Positions 41,991-51,962 of a stretch of 64,000 nt of DNA are shown in pieces. Origin of the DNA: Psychrobacillus faecigallinarum (lineage in GTDB: Bacteria > Bacillota > Bacilli > Bacillales_A > Planococcaceae); assembly GCF_014836595.1 (NCBI RefSeq), contig NZ_JACSQO010000003.1:45219-109218 (forward strand), given 5' to 3'. The number at the start of each line of letters is the position of its first letter. Within the stretch, counting starts at the first letter, position 1. The notes below the pieces were generated by a model. It was not told the origin of the DNA and did not search any database. It saw nothing but the letters and a program-made list of their open reading frames with translations. The position numbers and the translations under genes were made by a program.

Positions 41991-43710
41991 CTTGTTCGTC
42001 CACCTCCTGTTGCGATTCTGCAATCTCTCTATACAGAGGAGAATTTTTCATTAGCTCATCGTGCGTGCCATATGCCGATACTTGCCCTTCCTCTAGAAGA
42101 AGTATTTGATCTGCACCCTTAGCAGTTCTAATTTTTTGTGTTATTACCAGCATTGTAGCATTTTCTCCTTCTAAGGCTTCCCATAAGGCATTCTCTGTAG
42201 CTACATCTAACGCACTTGTACTATCATCAAATAGTAAAATCTCTGGCTTACGCACTAATGCTCTAGCAATAGAAAGCCTTTGCTTTTGTCCTCCAGACAA
42301 ATTAACTCCTTTTTGGCCTACCCTAGTATCGTATTGATCAGGAAACTGCTCAATGGAATTATGTATTTGCGCCTGCTTCGCCGCTTCTTTCAATAACTCC
42401 TCTGTAGCCATCGAGTCTCCCCAGCCTAGATTTTCTTCAATACTACCTGTAAAGAGGATCGATTGCTGAGGCACTAGTCCAATCACTTGTCTAAGCTCTT
42501 TTAAAGACCATTGCTGCACTTCTTTTTCGTTAACCAATATCCTGCCTTCTGTCGCATCAAAAAATCGTGGGATTAAATTGAGCAAGGTAGATTTACCTGA
42601 ACCTGTTGCACCCATGACGGCAAGCTTAGAACCAGGCTTTACTATAAAGGAAACATCTTGTAACACAGGGTTCAACGTTTCTGGGTATGTAAAGGAAACA
42701 TTTTGAAATTCTAATTTACCAATACTAGAAGGATTTTCTACTATTTGGCTATCAATATTTTCAATGCCATCTTCAACTAACAGCACTTCTTCCATTCGTT
42801 CAGATGAAGATTTTGCACGTGAAAAGAATATGATAATGAAAGAAAACATAGAAAAAGCACCCGTCATTCGCATTGCATAATTGACGATTGCAACCAGCTC
42901 ACCAATTTGCGCGCCACCAGTTTGAATTTCCTTTGCTCCAAACCATAGTACTGCCATTAAGCTTACATTCATAACAAACAAAAGAACTGGAAGTATTAAC
43001 TCCATAATTCGAAATGCTTTTACATTGTCTACTTTTAGAATGTCTGCGACTTTTCCAAATCTACTAGATTCGAAATCACCTCTTAAATAAGCCTTTATCA
43101 AACGAACTGCCTGCAGGTTTTCTTGAATCTTACGTGTAACACTGTCCACGCTTTTTTGTACTTTGGAAAACAATGTTAATCCTTTTCGACTCATTAAATA
43201 GAGAAAGACCAATAGAAATGGTGCACCAATAACTAAATATAGTGCTAGCTTTGGATGGACGAAAAAGGACATTATAATACTTCCTACTACTAGTAATGGA
43301 GCTCTAAGCATAATTCGGAGACCCATAAATATAAGATTTTGAGTAATCGTAACGTCACTTGTGAGTCTAGTGATTAAACTAGACGTTGGAAATTTTAGAA
43401 AAGTTGTCATCGTAAAGGACTGGACTTGTCGAAACAAGGCCTGACGTATATCGTAGCCATAGCTCTGCACTGCATGAGAAGCTATGAAAGTATTAATAAT
43501 ACCAGCAAAAAATGCCACGATAGAGAGGACCAACATAATACTTCCCCAAAATATGATAGATGATTGGTCCCCCGCGACGATACCATCATCTATAATAACT
43601 GCAATTAATAGCGGCTGAATGAGCTCTACCGAAAGCTCAACTAGCATAAAAAATAGCGCAGCAATGACAAGCCACTTATATGGCTTTAAATAAGAAAAAA
43701 TGGTCTTCAT
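41974..43710 (-). CDS. Heterodimeric ABC exporter, subunit with degenerate catalytic site
   Basis: A 578-residue half-transporter of the YfiB/YheI type. Six membrane helices precede the nucleotide-binding domain with Walker A GATGSGKSTLLNLI, a canonical signature LSGGQKQRLSIARALV, and Walker B ILLFDDSTSALD. There the catalytic glutamate is replaced by aspartate, and the H-loop reads VITQKIRTA, so the usual switch histidine is a glutamine. This is the expected non-catalytic half of a heterodimer. The partner lies directly downstream with overlapping genes. No regulator is adjacent. Confidence 0.93.
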   Translation of the reverse strand: MKTIFSYLKPYKWLVIAALFFMLVELSVELIQPLLIAVIIDDGIVAGDQSSIIFWGSIMLVLSIVAFFAGIINTFIASHAVQSYGYDIRQALFRQVQSFTMTTFLKFPTSSLITRLTSDVTITQNLIFMGLRIMLRAPLLVVGSIIMSFFVHPKLALYLVIGAPFLLVFLYLMSRKGLTLFSKVQKSVDSVTRKIQENLQAVRLIKAYLRGDFESSRFGKVADILKVDNVKAFRIMELILPVLLFVMNVSLMAVLWFGAKEIQTGGAQIGELVAIVNYAMRMTGAFSMFSFIIIFFSRAKSSSERMEEVLLVEDGIENIDSQIVENPSSIGKLEFQNVSFTYPETLNPVLQDVSFIVKPGSKLAVMGATGSGKSTLLNLIPRFFDATEGRILVNEKEVQQWSLKELRQVIGLVPQQSILFTGSIEENLGWGDSMATEELLKEAAKQAQIHNSIEQFPDQYDTRVGQKGVNLSGGQKQRLSIARALVRKPEILLFDDSTSALDVATENALWEALEGENATMLVITQKIRTAKGADQILLLEEGQVSAYGTHDELMKNSPLYREIAESQQEVDEQDELHS

Positions 43711-43841
43711 CTAAAACACTCCTAAATTCTTCGTCACTCGAATTAATTTACTGTAAAATCTATTATGCCATATCCCATAACTAATAAATAGAAAAAAAAT
43801 AATAATCTGTTTATTTGTCGATAAGGAGATATAAAAGCATT

Positions 43842-44780
43842 CTATCCTCTTCTTTTTTTAAGTTTTTTTAATAAATCCAAATTGACATCACCCGCTACCG
43901 AAAGCCACGTCACAAATAAAAGCATGACTACTACACCTGTGTATTGCCAACCGCCTAGGATTTGATTAAACCAAAATACTGATATAATCATCGCTGTTAA
44001 AGGCTCTATACTAGATAAAATACTTGTCTCCACCGCTGTTATGTATTTCATGCTTGAGAGGAACATAACAAATGCAATAGTCCCCATAAAAATAATCAGT
44101 ACCACGAATATAATAATTGGATATTCCAACAATTCATTCCATTGACTAGTGTTCCAAATTTGAGAGACAGTTGATAGGACAATCCCACCAATTAGCATTC
44201 CCCAACCAACAACAACGAGTACACCCCATTCTTTCATCAGCCTAGCTGGATAGACGGTATATATTGAAAAAGCAATACCAAGCAATAACCCCCAAAACAG
44301 CGCCTTGTTGCTGATTAATAGTCCACCTATTTGTGCATTAGTTAGCAATAAAAACAATCCAACCAGCGTTCCTATTATTCCTATCACCTGATACTTAGGA
44401 GGAAAGACCTTCCCCTTCCAGGAAACGTACATAATAATATAAATAGGACCAAGGAATTGTAGAAGCGTGGCTATAGATGCATTACTAGCCTCAATTGCTG
44501 CAATAAAAGTGTATTGAATTCCTAGCATCCCTAGTATCGCAAAAATAAATAATTGCTTTAACCAAACGGGCTCCTTCCATATTGCAAACACTTTTTTTCT
44601 TTGTAGCATTAAAAAGATTAGTATACTCATTCCAGCCACAATCAGTCGGACTGTTAGGAAGAATGACACGGTTACTTCACTATTATGTAGAACCCATTCC
44701 ATCATTGGTCCTGTTGCACCCCAGAGAATAGAACCTAAAATAATTAGAAAAATTCCTTTTCCTCGTTCCATTTTAATCAC
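43842..44780 (-). CDS. EamA/DMT-family transporter
   Basis: A 312-residue drug/metabolite transporter with ten predicted membrane helices from two EamA repeats. The first begins IFLIILGSILWGATGPMMEW, and the second ends with TAVETSILSSIEPLTAMIIS, the usual 'E-P' motif of the ninth helix. The substrate is not predictable (amino acids, purines or drugs in relatives). The ATG follows GGAGGG. It is transcribed alone. Confidence 0.88.
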   Translation of the reverse strand: MIKMERGKGIFLIILGSILWGATGPMMEWVLHNSEVTVSFFLTVRLIVAGMSILIFLMLQRKKVFAIWKEPVWLKQLFIFAILGMLGIQYTFIAAIEASNASIATLLQFLGPIYIIMYVSWKGKVFPPKYQVIGIIGTLVGLFLLLTNAQIGGLLISNKALFWGLLLGIAFSIYTVYPARLMKEWGVLVVVGWGMLIGGIVLSTVSQIWNTSQWNELLEYPIIIFVVLIIFMGTIAFVMFLSSMKYITAVETSILSSIEPLTAMIISVFWFNQILGGWQYTGVVVMLLFVTWLSVAGDVNLDLLKKLKKRRG

Positions 44781-44919
44781 CCTCCATTAATGTTTTAATA
44801 TTTTCACAGGTAATATAACCTATATTATTTTTTTTTATGAATATATTGTTCTAGGCTAATGACTATATTCTCTAAATTCTGTATAATTACTTATAGATAA
44901 TTTTTATGGGGGCCTGACG

Positions 44920-46947
44920 ATGTATCTGCAAGCAAAAGAACTAGATTTAAGTGAAGCTGTGTTGAATCATATACCATATCCGACCTTTTTAACAGACCAG
45001 GATGGTCTAATCGTTTGGTGGGGCTATGAAGCTGAAAAGCACTTTGGTTATACTTCCGAAGAAGTAAAGGGTGCAAGATTACCTTTTTTTAACGATTATA
45101 CTCTCGGTCATCTATCAGCTAAGTGGGAAAAGATTATGACGAAGGAAGAAGCAATTCGTATTAATCCAGTAACCCTGTACACAAAAGACCAGCAGTTATT
45201 AAAAACAACGCTTATAGTAAAATCCCTTTCTATTAACAATGCTACGTATGCTTTATTCCAATTGGATTCCAATCGAATAAACGATACTGATCAAACAGCA
45301 TCATTTGAATTAGACTTACTGAAAAAAGCACTTTCTCAAAGTTTTATGGTCCTATATTTGGATAAAGAAGGACTGATCATGCATGCCAATGACCTGTTCC
45401 TGAAGAAAAGTAATTGGACCCCAAAAAGAATCATAGGAAAATCCTTTTGGCAGCTTTTCCCTAATACACCCGAGCATATAGCAGTGGCAGATGAAGTAAT
45501 GAATTGCATTCAAAGAGGAAATACCTACCAAGGCACCGTAGAAAAAATGACAAAAGACGGAACTAACTATTGGGTTGAATTACTAGCAATTCCTATAACT
45601 GATATTGAAAATAATACGCTGTACTATCTACTTTTGGAAGAAGAAGTTACGGAAAAAAAATTATTACAATCACGACTTGAGGAAATTGCTTACGTAGATG
45701 CTGAAACAGGGCTAATGAGCAGACATCGTTTAGAAGAAGTTGTAAACGAGCATATTGAGGAACGGAAAAACTTTTCCTTTGTTTTTATTAGCATCAACCA
45801 TTTCTATACACTAAAAGAGATTTTGGATGTAGAAACAGAGTCATTGTTAATGGTTGAACTAACGAAAAGGCTTAAAATTTACTTTGAAGATTCAATTATT
45901 GCCAGAGCGGGAAGAGATGATTTTGCTATTATCACTCCTCTAAGCGATTGGTATATTGAAGGATTTATACATTTCTTAAAACAAAATCCTATTTATTTAG
46001 AAAACAAGGCGATCCCAATTACAGTAAGTGGAGCTATCACTAAATATCCTGAAGATCAACAAACCTATTTACATCTCTTGAAGGCTACTAATACAACTCT
46101 TCAAAAGGTAAAACTAGAAGGTGGAGGCATTATATCTTCTCTTTCTCAATCAGACCATCATAAGCTTACAAGAACGCTCCAAATTGAAAAGAGATTAATA
46201 GAAGCACTGAATCATAATGATTTTCATGTTATGTACCTACCTCAACGTAATGTTGCTACCGGAAAAGTCACTTCTGTAGAAGCTTTAGTTCGTTGGAAAG
46301 ACGAGGTTCTAGGAGTTATTCATCCAGATGAGCTAATTCCAATCGCTGAAGAAACGGGCCTTATTAATGACATTGGCACTTTTATGCTCGAAAAAGCATG
46401 CCAACAGGCCGCAATATGGAAACAAAAGGGTTTAGGGATAAAAGTTAGCTACAACTCCTCTATAAGAGAATTCAGAGATAAAAATATGGTGAAAACCGTT
46501 CGCTCTGTATTGAAAAAATATAATTGTCCATCCGACTTGATTCAAATAGAGTTTACTGAGAAGTTTGCATTGGAAGCAGAGGCAGAGAAAAAAATTATCC
46601 AACAGATGCAAACACTCCATCAAGAAGGAATTACTTTTGCATTAGATGATTTTGGAACTGGTTACGCATCTTTAAGATACTTGCAGTTACTGCCAATTGG
46701 TAAACTAAAAATTGATAAATCCTTCGTGAGCTCAATTATGCAACAAAAAAAGCTACAACAGCTTATTCAAGGATTAATACACTTCGGACAATCTCTAGAT
46801 GTTATAGTTGTCGCTGAAGGTGTTGAAACCAAGGATCAGTTTAACCTGCTTAGTGAAATGGGCTGTGATGCGGTGCAAGGCTATTTTATTAGCGAGCCTA
46901 TTACTGCAGAGGAAGTTGAAAGGCTAATTATGTTAAACGAGGTTTAA
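44920..46947 (+). CDS. PAS-PAS-GGDEF-EAL protein, likely cyclic-di-GMP phosphodiesterase
   Basis: A 675-residue cytoplasmic signalling protein. PAS domains lie at about 12-110 and 138-245. A GGDEF domain (about 255-410) has the active site changed to AGRDDF, so it is probably not a cyclase. The EAL domain (about 430-665) looks complete: VEALVRW, KVSYNSSIREF, IQIEFTEK, LDDFGTGYASLRYL, KLKIDKSF, VAEGVET and QGYFISEPI. It should hydrolyse c-di-GMP, controlled by what the PAS domains sense. The start is ATG 44920 behind GGGGG. It stands alone with its own terminator. Confidence 0.93.
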   Translation: MYLQAKELDLSEAVLNHIPYPTFLTDQDGLIVWWGYEAEKHFGYTSEEVKGARLPFFNDYTLGHLSAKWEKIMTKEEAIRINPVTLYTKDQQLLKTTLIVKSLSINNATYALFQLDSNRINDTDQTASFELDLLKKALSQSFMVLYLDKEGLIMHANDLFLKKSNWTPKRIIGKSFWQLFPNTPEHIAVADEVMNCIQRGNTYQGTVEKMTKDGTNYWVELLAIPITDIENNTLYYLLLEEEVTEKKLLQSRLEEIAYVDAETGLMSRHRLEEVVNEHIEERKNFSFVFISINHFYTLKEILDVETESLLMVELTKRLKIYFEDSIIARAGRDDFAIITPLSDWYIEGFIHFLKQNPIYLENKAIPITVSGAITKYPEDQQTYLHLLKATNTTLQKVKLEGGGIISSLSQSDHHKLTRTLQIEKRLIEALNHNDFHVMYLPQRNVATGKVTSVEALVRWKDEVLGVIHPDELIPIAEETGLINDIGTFMLEKACQQAAIWKQKGLGIKVSYNSSIREFRDKNMVKTVRSVLKKYNCPSDLIQIEFTEKFALEAEAEKKIIQQMQTLHQEGITFALDDFGTGYASLRYLQLLPIGKLKIDKSFVSSIMQQKKLQQLIQGLIHFGQSLDVIVVAEGVETKDQFNLLSEMGCDAVQGYFISEPITAEEVERLIMLNEV

Positions 46948-46967
46948 TACTGCTATTAAATTTACAG

Positions 46968-47001
46968 AAGAGGTCGTGACTTGATCACGGCCTCTTTCTT
47001 T
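46968..47001 (+). terminator. Terminator of the GGDEF-EAL gene
   Basis: AAGAGGTCGTGA / TCACGGCCTCTT (one mismatch/G-U) followed by TTCTTTTCC. Confidence 0.8.
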
Positions 47002-47045
47002 TCCTAAAATATTTTTAGTTCCCTAACCATAAGTACCTTTTTTCA

Positions 47046-47777
47046 CTATAGCTCAATAAGCACTCCTGGGCGTGCTAATTCAATCGCATGGTTTCCTTCA
47101 TTCAAAGCGCTAGCTAATAGCTCCTCTAACTCTCCATAATGTGGAAGATGGGTTAAAATCACCTTTTTAGCCTTCGACTGATAAGCCAACATACCCGCTT
47201 CGCTCGAAGTCATATGTCCTGAAGCACTCCCGTCCATGCCATCGTATAAGCTACTTTCTGCGATTAAGAGGTCAGCATCAGCTGCAAATTCTATTAGTTT
47301 GCTAGTGTAGCTAGTGTCCGAAGTATATACAATCTTTTTATGTCCACTTTCAATTTTAATACTGTACGTTTCAATTGGGTGGTTATTTCTCATAAAAGTG
47401 AACCTAAAGGGACCAATATGCAACTCGCTATTTTTATCGATAGTGGAGAACTCGCAGTACTCTATCTCCTCTACCCTACGTTTCATTTCCTCATCATCTG
47501 GTCCATATACATGTAATGCCTCATCTGTATTACCAATTTTTGTATTAACTAGTCTCGAAAACAAATAAGCACCAATATCACTAAAATGATCGTAATGATA
47601 ATGGGATAAAAGCACGTGATTTATATTGTTTAAATCCACATATTTTTGAACATTAGTTAATACCCCACTTCCACAGTCTAATAGTACTTTAAATTCATCC
47701 TGTTCAATTAAATAACCCGAACAAGGTCCGTTCTCTTTAGGAAAACCGCCCCACATTCCTATAACTCTACACTTCAT
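47046..47777 (-). CDS. yhfI: MBL-fold metallo-hydrolase, YhfI-like
   Basis: A 243-residue metallo-beta-lactamase-fold hydrolase. The zinc motif LSHYHYDHFSDIGAYLF is near residue 57, with further ligands in VYTSDTSYTS near 152 and LTHLPHYGE near 222. It begins CRVIGMWGGFPKENGPCSGY, as in Bacillus YhfI, and length agrees. It is related to RNase Z and cyclic nucleotide phosphodiesterases, but the substrate is unknown. The ATG follows GAAGGAGG. Confidence 0.87.
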   Translation of the reverse strand: MKCRVIGMWGGFPKENGPCSGYLIEQDEFKVLLDCGSGVLTNVQKYVDLNNINHVLLSHYHYDHFSDIGAYLFSRLVNTKIGNTDEALHVYGPDDEEMKRRVEEIEYCEFSTIDKNSELHIGPFRFTFMRNNHPIETYSIKIESGHKKIVYTSDTSYTSKLIEFAADADLLIAESSLYDGMDGSASGHMTSSEAGMLAYQSKAKKVILTHLPHYGELEELLASALNEGNHAIELARPGVLIEL

Positions 47778-47900
47778 AAACTTCCTCCTTCACTTAATAA
47801 CCTTACCTTCTCTATTCAATTCACATTCCTAAAACACCTTCTAATCCAATAGAAAAGCGCATGCGCCTATAACTGCCACGAATAGCAAATAAAAATTCAA

Positions 47901-48008
47901 ATTTCCGCTTTCCGTGGGGTGAACGAAAAACACACCGTCGCTAACGCGTCGTTTGTTATTGCTTATCTGTCTCAATCATCCCACTGGAGTCGCCTGCCGC
48001 TCCAATCA
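47901..48008. repeat. Family A dispersed palindromic repeat, copy 4
   Basis: TTTCCGCTTTCCGTGGGGTG, then ACCGTCGCTAACGCGTCGTTT and CTTATCTGTCTCAATCATCC and CACTGGAGTCGCC match copy 3 in order, with a shorter left end. It lies in the 388-bp gap between the MBL gene and the ThrE pair. The rest of the gap holds only a terminator. Confidence 0.75.
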
Positions 48009-48133
48009 GTTACAAGTTAAATGTTCTTTAGAGAATAAACATTGGAAAAATGGCTTTTTTATAACTCAAATAAAAGGTCACTAGTTATCGAAATATAATT
48101 TTTAAAGATTATTTAATATTGCTATCGAAAAAA

Positions 48134-48161
48134 CCGTGAGTAAGGAATACCATACTCACGG
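48134..48161 (-). terminator. Terminator of the ThrE pair
   Basis: CCGTGAGTA / TACTCACGG followed on the minus strand by TTTTTTCG. Confidence 0.8.
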
Positions 48162-48165
48162 CTTA

Positions 48166-48615
48166 CTAGATTTTCACTTTCATGCTTTTTAGGCTTTTTA
48201 ACCATATCTGCGTTATAATTTCTGCGAACACTAACCCCATTGCTACCGCTCCGGAAATCATTAGTGCAAGTGCAGCATATTCTACTGCTACTCCGTAATC
48301 TTCCTCCACTACATTTCTCATAGCATTATAAGCAGACCCTCCTGGAACAAGCGGGATAATACCAGCTACACTAAATATAATCATAGGCATTTTAAACTTC
48401 TTAGCCATTATGTGAGCTACGAATGCGATAGAGAACGCTCCAGCAAAAGAAGCAATAATTGGATCATCATTGAGATACCTCACAAGAGAAAATACTAGCC
48501 AACCAACCATTCCTACTAATCCACAGTAGACGAGGGACTTCCTTGGAGCATTAAAGATAACTCCAAATGCCGCAGCAGCTATAAAGCTTATGATACCCTG
48601 TGCTGCAAAATACAT
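48166..48615 (-). CDS. Threonine/serine exporter, small subunit (ThrE_2)
   Basis: A 149-residue membrane protein with four or five helices, of the DUF3815/ThrE_2 (YjjB) family. The motif IIPLVPGGSAYNAM near residue 95 mirrors VMPLVPGLLITNAVRDLM in its partner. Together the two make a split ThrE-type exporter for threonine/serine or similar metabolites. I start at ATG 48615, seven bases after GGAGG; an ATG at 48621 lies too close to that site. It follows the large subunit gene by a few bases. Confidence 0.88.
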   Translation of the reverse strand: MYFAAQGIISFIAAAAFGVIFNAPRKSLVYCGLVGMVGWLVFSLVRYLNDDPIIASFAGAFSIAFVAHIMAKKFKMPMIIFSVAGIIPLVPGGSAYNAMRNVVEEDYGVAVEYAALALMISGAVAMGLVFAEIITQIWLKSLKSMKVKI

Positions 48616-48627
48616 ATCCATTCCTCC

Positions 48628-49374
48628 TTATAAAGATAATATAAATGCTACGCCCGCTCCAATTGCAAAGGCAGTTAGAAAAGCTTCCGCTCCCTTTGAA
48701 AGACCAGACATAAAGTGCCCTGCCATTAAGTCACGAACAGCATTAGTAATTAGCAAACCTGGAACAAGAGGCATTACCGAGCCAATAATAATTTTGTCTA
48801 TTTCTACACCATACCCATAACGAATAGAAAGCATAGCAATCATACTGATAATAAGTGCTGCAAAAAATTCGGCGAAGAATTTCACTCTCGTTTTTTCTTC
48901 CAGTAAGTTAGCTACTGCATAGCCAATTCCACCAGCAAACATAGCATGAGGTACATCTATTAAAGGAGCGCCAAATAACCACAGAAAGGCACCTGAAGCA
49001 ACTGCAGCTGCTGCGATCCGAATCCAAAAAGCATACATCTTATGGTCTTCGTCAATTCTTTTTAATTCAATATATGCTTCTTCCAAACTCATTTCATTGG
49101 AGGCTAGCTTGCGGGATACTGCATTCACAAGAGCAATTTTTTCTAAGTCCGTTGTTCTATTATTTACTCTTACTAATCGTGTTGGAAGATTATTTTTGCC
49201 ACTGAAGAGAATTCCGGTCGGGGTCACAAAGCTTTGGGACTGAGTCAATTGTTGGGACAATGCCATTCGATCCATTGTATCCTCTGCTCGATACGTCTCT
49301 GCCCCACTTTCCATCATCAATTTTCCAGCAAGTAAACAGCACTCTACCGCTAGTTCATAATCGGTTTTCAACAC
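48628..49374 (-). CDS. Threonine/serine exporter, large subunit (ThrE)
   Basis: A 248-residue ThrE/DUF1212 (YjjP) protein. A soluble N-terminal domain (LMMESGAETYRAEDTMDRM, about residues 20-38, and SFVTPTGIL) precedes five membrane helices from residue 115. The PLVPGLLITNAVRDLMAGH motif is characteristic. It probably exports threonine/serine or related small acids with the adjacent small subunit. It is first in the two-gene operon. No promoter is clear. Confidence 0.9.
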   Translation of the reverse strand: MLKTDYELAVECCLLAGKLMMESGAETYRAEDTMDRMALSQQLTQSQSFVTPTGILFSGKNNLPTRLVRVNNRTTDLEKIALVNAVSRKLASNEMSLEEAYIELKRIDEDHKMYAFWIRIAAAAVASGAFLWLFGAPLIDVPHAMFAGGIGYAVANLLEEKTRVKFFAEFFAALIISMIAMLSIRYGYGVEIDKIIIGSVMPLVPGLLITNAVRDLMAGHFMSGLSKGAEAFLTAFAIGAGVAFILSL

Positions 49375-49595
49375 TCCTCACCCTCCTTCTACTAACATTA
49401 CAATTTCCCTTTTTAGAAACGTTTAATCTAATATAACATTTACTAACAAAAAAAAGGTGAATGAGAAGATTTCGAAAAAGAGCTTTTATCTATAAAGCTT
49501 AGCGCCTATATTTGTTCCTACAAGATAATAGAAAGAAGTGAGGAAGTAGTTCCTTACATACTTGGTTTATGACGTTCAATGTAATAGAAAAAAAT

Positions 49596-49630
49596 AAAGC
49601 CCCAAAAATTTATTACATTTTTGGGACTTT
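49596..49630 (-). terminator. Terminator of the beta-propeller gene
   Basis: AAAG-CCCAAAAAT / ATTTTTGGG-CTTT stem in the 304-bp gap 49375-49678; the rest of that gap shows nothing else. Confidence 0.7.
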
Positions 49631-49678
49631 TGAATTTCTATGGTGGATGATGTATCGCCTTTTAACTATAATTGCTGC

Positions 49679-51784
49679 TTAATAGGAAAGTAAACCAATT
49701 TCTTTAAAGGTGTTCAGGTTATAGCTTTTCATTTCCTTCAAAGCAATCGTATATAAGAAATCATTTGCATAAATAATTCTTTGAATCATGGATTCCCAAT
49801 CTTCATATAACTGTGCTGGATTTTCTTTGGTAAGCAGCTCTGCCTTTAAAATGATTCCTGCTTCCGGTGTTATTTCGTAAATCATTGCACCATCTTGCTT
49901 ATAGCTACTATATTCCTGCCCCTCTAGTTTGTCATAAATAGCCACGGGGAAACCATAGAGATTTTTCTCAACATGTTGGAACAATGCATGATGATCATAT
50001 TGAATAGGTGAATATGTCCCTTGGCCACCAATTATCTCCGTGTCCACTTCCTTTGGATTTGCAAAGTCGCTAACATCAAAAAGGGATACCTTCATTCCTT
50101 CCGTCTGTATTATAGGCTCCTTGCTACCATTTGGTACAAAAGAAGTTGTTTCGTAGCCAAAGCCGATTAGATGGTTTTCCCCTAATGGATGTAGGTAATT
50201 ACTGAAACCAGGAATTTTTAATTCGCCTAGCACTTTGGGCTTATTAGGATCAGCGACATCAATCACAAACAACGGATCTGTTTCTCTGAATGTTACCATA
50301 TACGCTTTGTCTCCCATAAATCTTGCCGAATAAATTCTTTCCTCTTTTGCTAAGCCTGTAATAGACCCTGCAATTTCCATGGATTTATCTAATATAAATA
50401 AATTATTTTCTGAAGTATTACTTTGGTCCCAAGGATTACCTGTTGTGGTGACTGTTCTAAAATAACCGTTATGCTCATCCATGGAAAATTGGTTAAGGAT
50501 TGTTCCTGTGAGCTTAGCTGAATCAACAAATTCAACGGAGGTGTCCTGTAGAGAAAATTTATATACCTCGGTATCCATTTCACCAGGGTTCCATATCATT
50601 TTTTTACTTGTTCCGGCCTCTCTATTCTTATAAATGACTGAGGTTAAATAAAGATTTTCTGTGGACATATATAATTGCTGACTTCCTCCTAGAAAACTCT
50701 TCGTCTGAGCCTCATTCACTAAAGGATTCGAAATATCTAATGCTGTAATAACGGTATAATTCCCATCTAAAGAACCAGGTAAGATTGAGATTTGTTGATA
50801 ATCTAAAGGTACAGCTTCTTGACTATTCTTTGAGTCATACGTGAATGGCCTTAACTCCGTGTCTTTGTTTTCCTTCATCATCCAATATCTTGGCATTACT
50901 GTTGAAACAAGGTAAAGAATATCTCCATTTAAACGTACCCCATTCATATAACCCTCCGAAGCTATTTCTCTCATTAGCTTTGGAGATTTAGGGTTGGAGA
51001 TATCGTATAGAAAAACACTAGTCATACTTTCCCAAGCAGGATCTATTCGTGATTGAGAATCTCTAGCGTCCAAAGTATGATACACATTCTTTTGCCCAAT
51101 CACTAGAAGTGTTTTCCCCTTCAATAAAAGTTGACTAGGATAGAATGAATCTGTAAATCGTATCTTATTTTCCATTTTCATATTCTTTCCATCATCAATA
51201 CTATTAACAACAACGTTATTTTCACTTATAGCAAATACATGAGAACCATTCGTCTGGACGATATCTGCTTCTTCTACTCCTTCAACTTGATTGTTCGTCG
51301 TGGAGTAACCCCCGCTTCCAGTAGATTTCGTTTCTGCTTCCATCGCCATGTCTTCGGCTGTTTCTTGTTTTACGTTTTCTCTTGATCCCATCACTAACTT
51401 AAAATATGCCTCTAACTCTTCTCGAGACTTTACTGTAGGAAATGCTTCATGGACCTCAAATGTATATTCACTTTTTCCTAGCCTATACTTTTCATCCACA
51501 TAAAGAGTGTATTTACCTTTTTGGAGTCCAGTTATTTCAATGGACTTCCCTTTATTCGTCAGCTTATAAGCTGCCTTAACCTTATTTCCCGACTTATCCG
51601 TTAAGTACACCGCCTCTTTTTCCAAGGCGTCTTTACTGACAGCCTTCGAAAAGTCCGCCTTAAAAATTTGGTTGGATAATACATAACTTTGCGCTGATAC
51701 CTTTTGATTGGAAAAGTAAATCCAGACAGTACTAACCGTTAAACAAAGCCCTATTGCTATGAAGGATATTAGCCACTTTTTCAT
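49679..51784 (-). CDS. Secreted beta-propeller-domain protein
   Basis: A 701-residue exported protein. A signal or anchor segment (WLISFIAIGLCLTVSTVWIYF) is followed by a short N-terminal domain of about 100 residues with KLTNKGKSIEITGLQKGKYT. The Beta_propel (PF09826-type) domain fills the rest, beginning near GVEEADIVQTNGSHVFAISE, with repeated VFLYDISNPKSPKLMREI-like and FVIDVADPNKPKVLGELKI-like blades. Its role is unknown; relatives are extracellular. The ATG follows AAAGGAAG. It runs divergent from the AtoE-type gene. Confidence 0.9.
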   Translation of the reverse strand: MKKWLISFIAIGLCLTVSTVWIYFSNQKVSAQSYVLSNQIFKADFSKAVSKDALEKEAVYLTDKSGNKVKAAYKLTNKGKSIEITGLQKGKYTLYVDEKYRLGKSEYTFEVHEAFPTVKSREELEAYFKLVMGSRENVKQETAEDMAMEAETKSTGSGGYSTTNNQVEGVEEADIVQTNGSHVFAISENNVVVNSIDDGKNMKMENKIRFTDSFYPSQLLLKGKTLLVIGQKNVYHTLDARDSQSRIDPAWESMTSVFLYDISNPKSPKLMREIASEGYMNGVRLNGDILYLVSTVMPRYWMMKENKDTELRPFTYDSKNSQEAVPLDYQQISILPGSLDGNYTVITALDISNPLVNEAQTKSFLGGSQQLYMSTENLYLTSVIYKNREAGTSKKMIWNPGEMDTEVYKFSLQDTSVEFVDSAKLTGTILNQFSMDEHNGYFRTVTTTGNPWDQSNTSENNLFILDKSMEIAGSITGLAKEERIYSARFMGDKAYMVTFRETDPLFVIDVADPNKPKVLGELKIPGFSNYLHPLGENHLIGFGYETTSFVPNGSKEPIIQTEGMKVSLFDVSDFANPKEVDTEIIGGQGTYSPIQYDHHALFQHVEKNLYGFPVAIYDKLEGQEYSSYKQDGAMIYEITPEAGIILKAELLTKENPAQLYEDWESMIQRIIYANDFLYTIALKEMKSYNLNTFKEIGLLSY

Positions 51785-51962
51785 TTCGCGCTTCCTTTCT
51801 TTTACATTTATTTTAACTATTAGATTGAATTTTTTATAAATAGTTACAATACAAATTTATTGTTTTTTTGTCGAATATTGTTATTAGAATTATAGAGAAT
51901 TTTCTTACTTTCATATAACATAGATTAAGAGGGGGATGTAAAAAAACAAAGGGGGAAAAATT

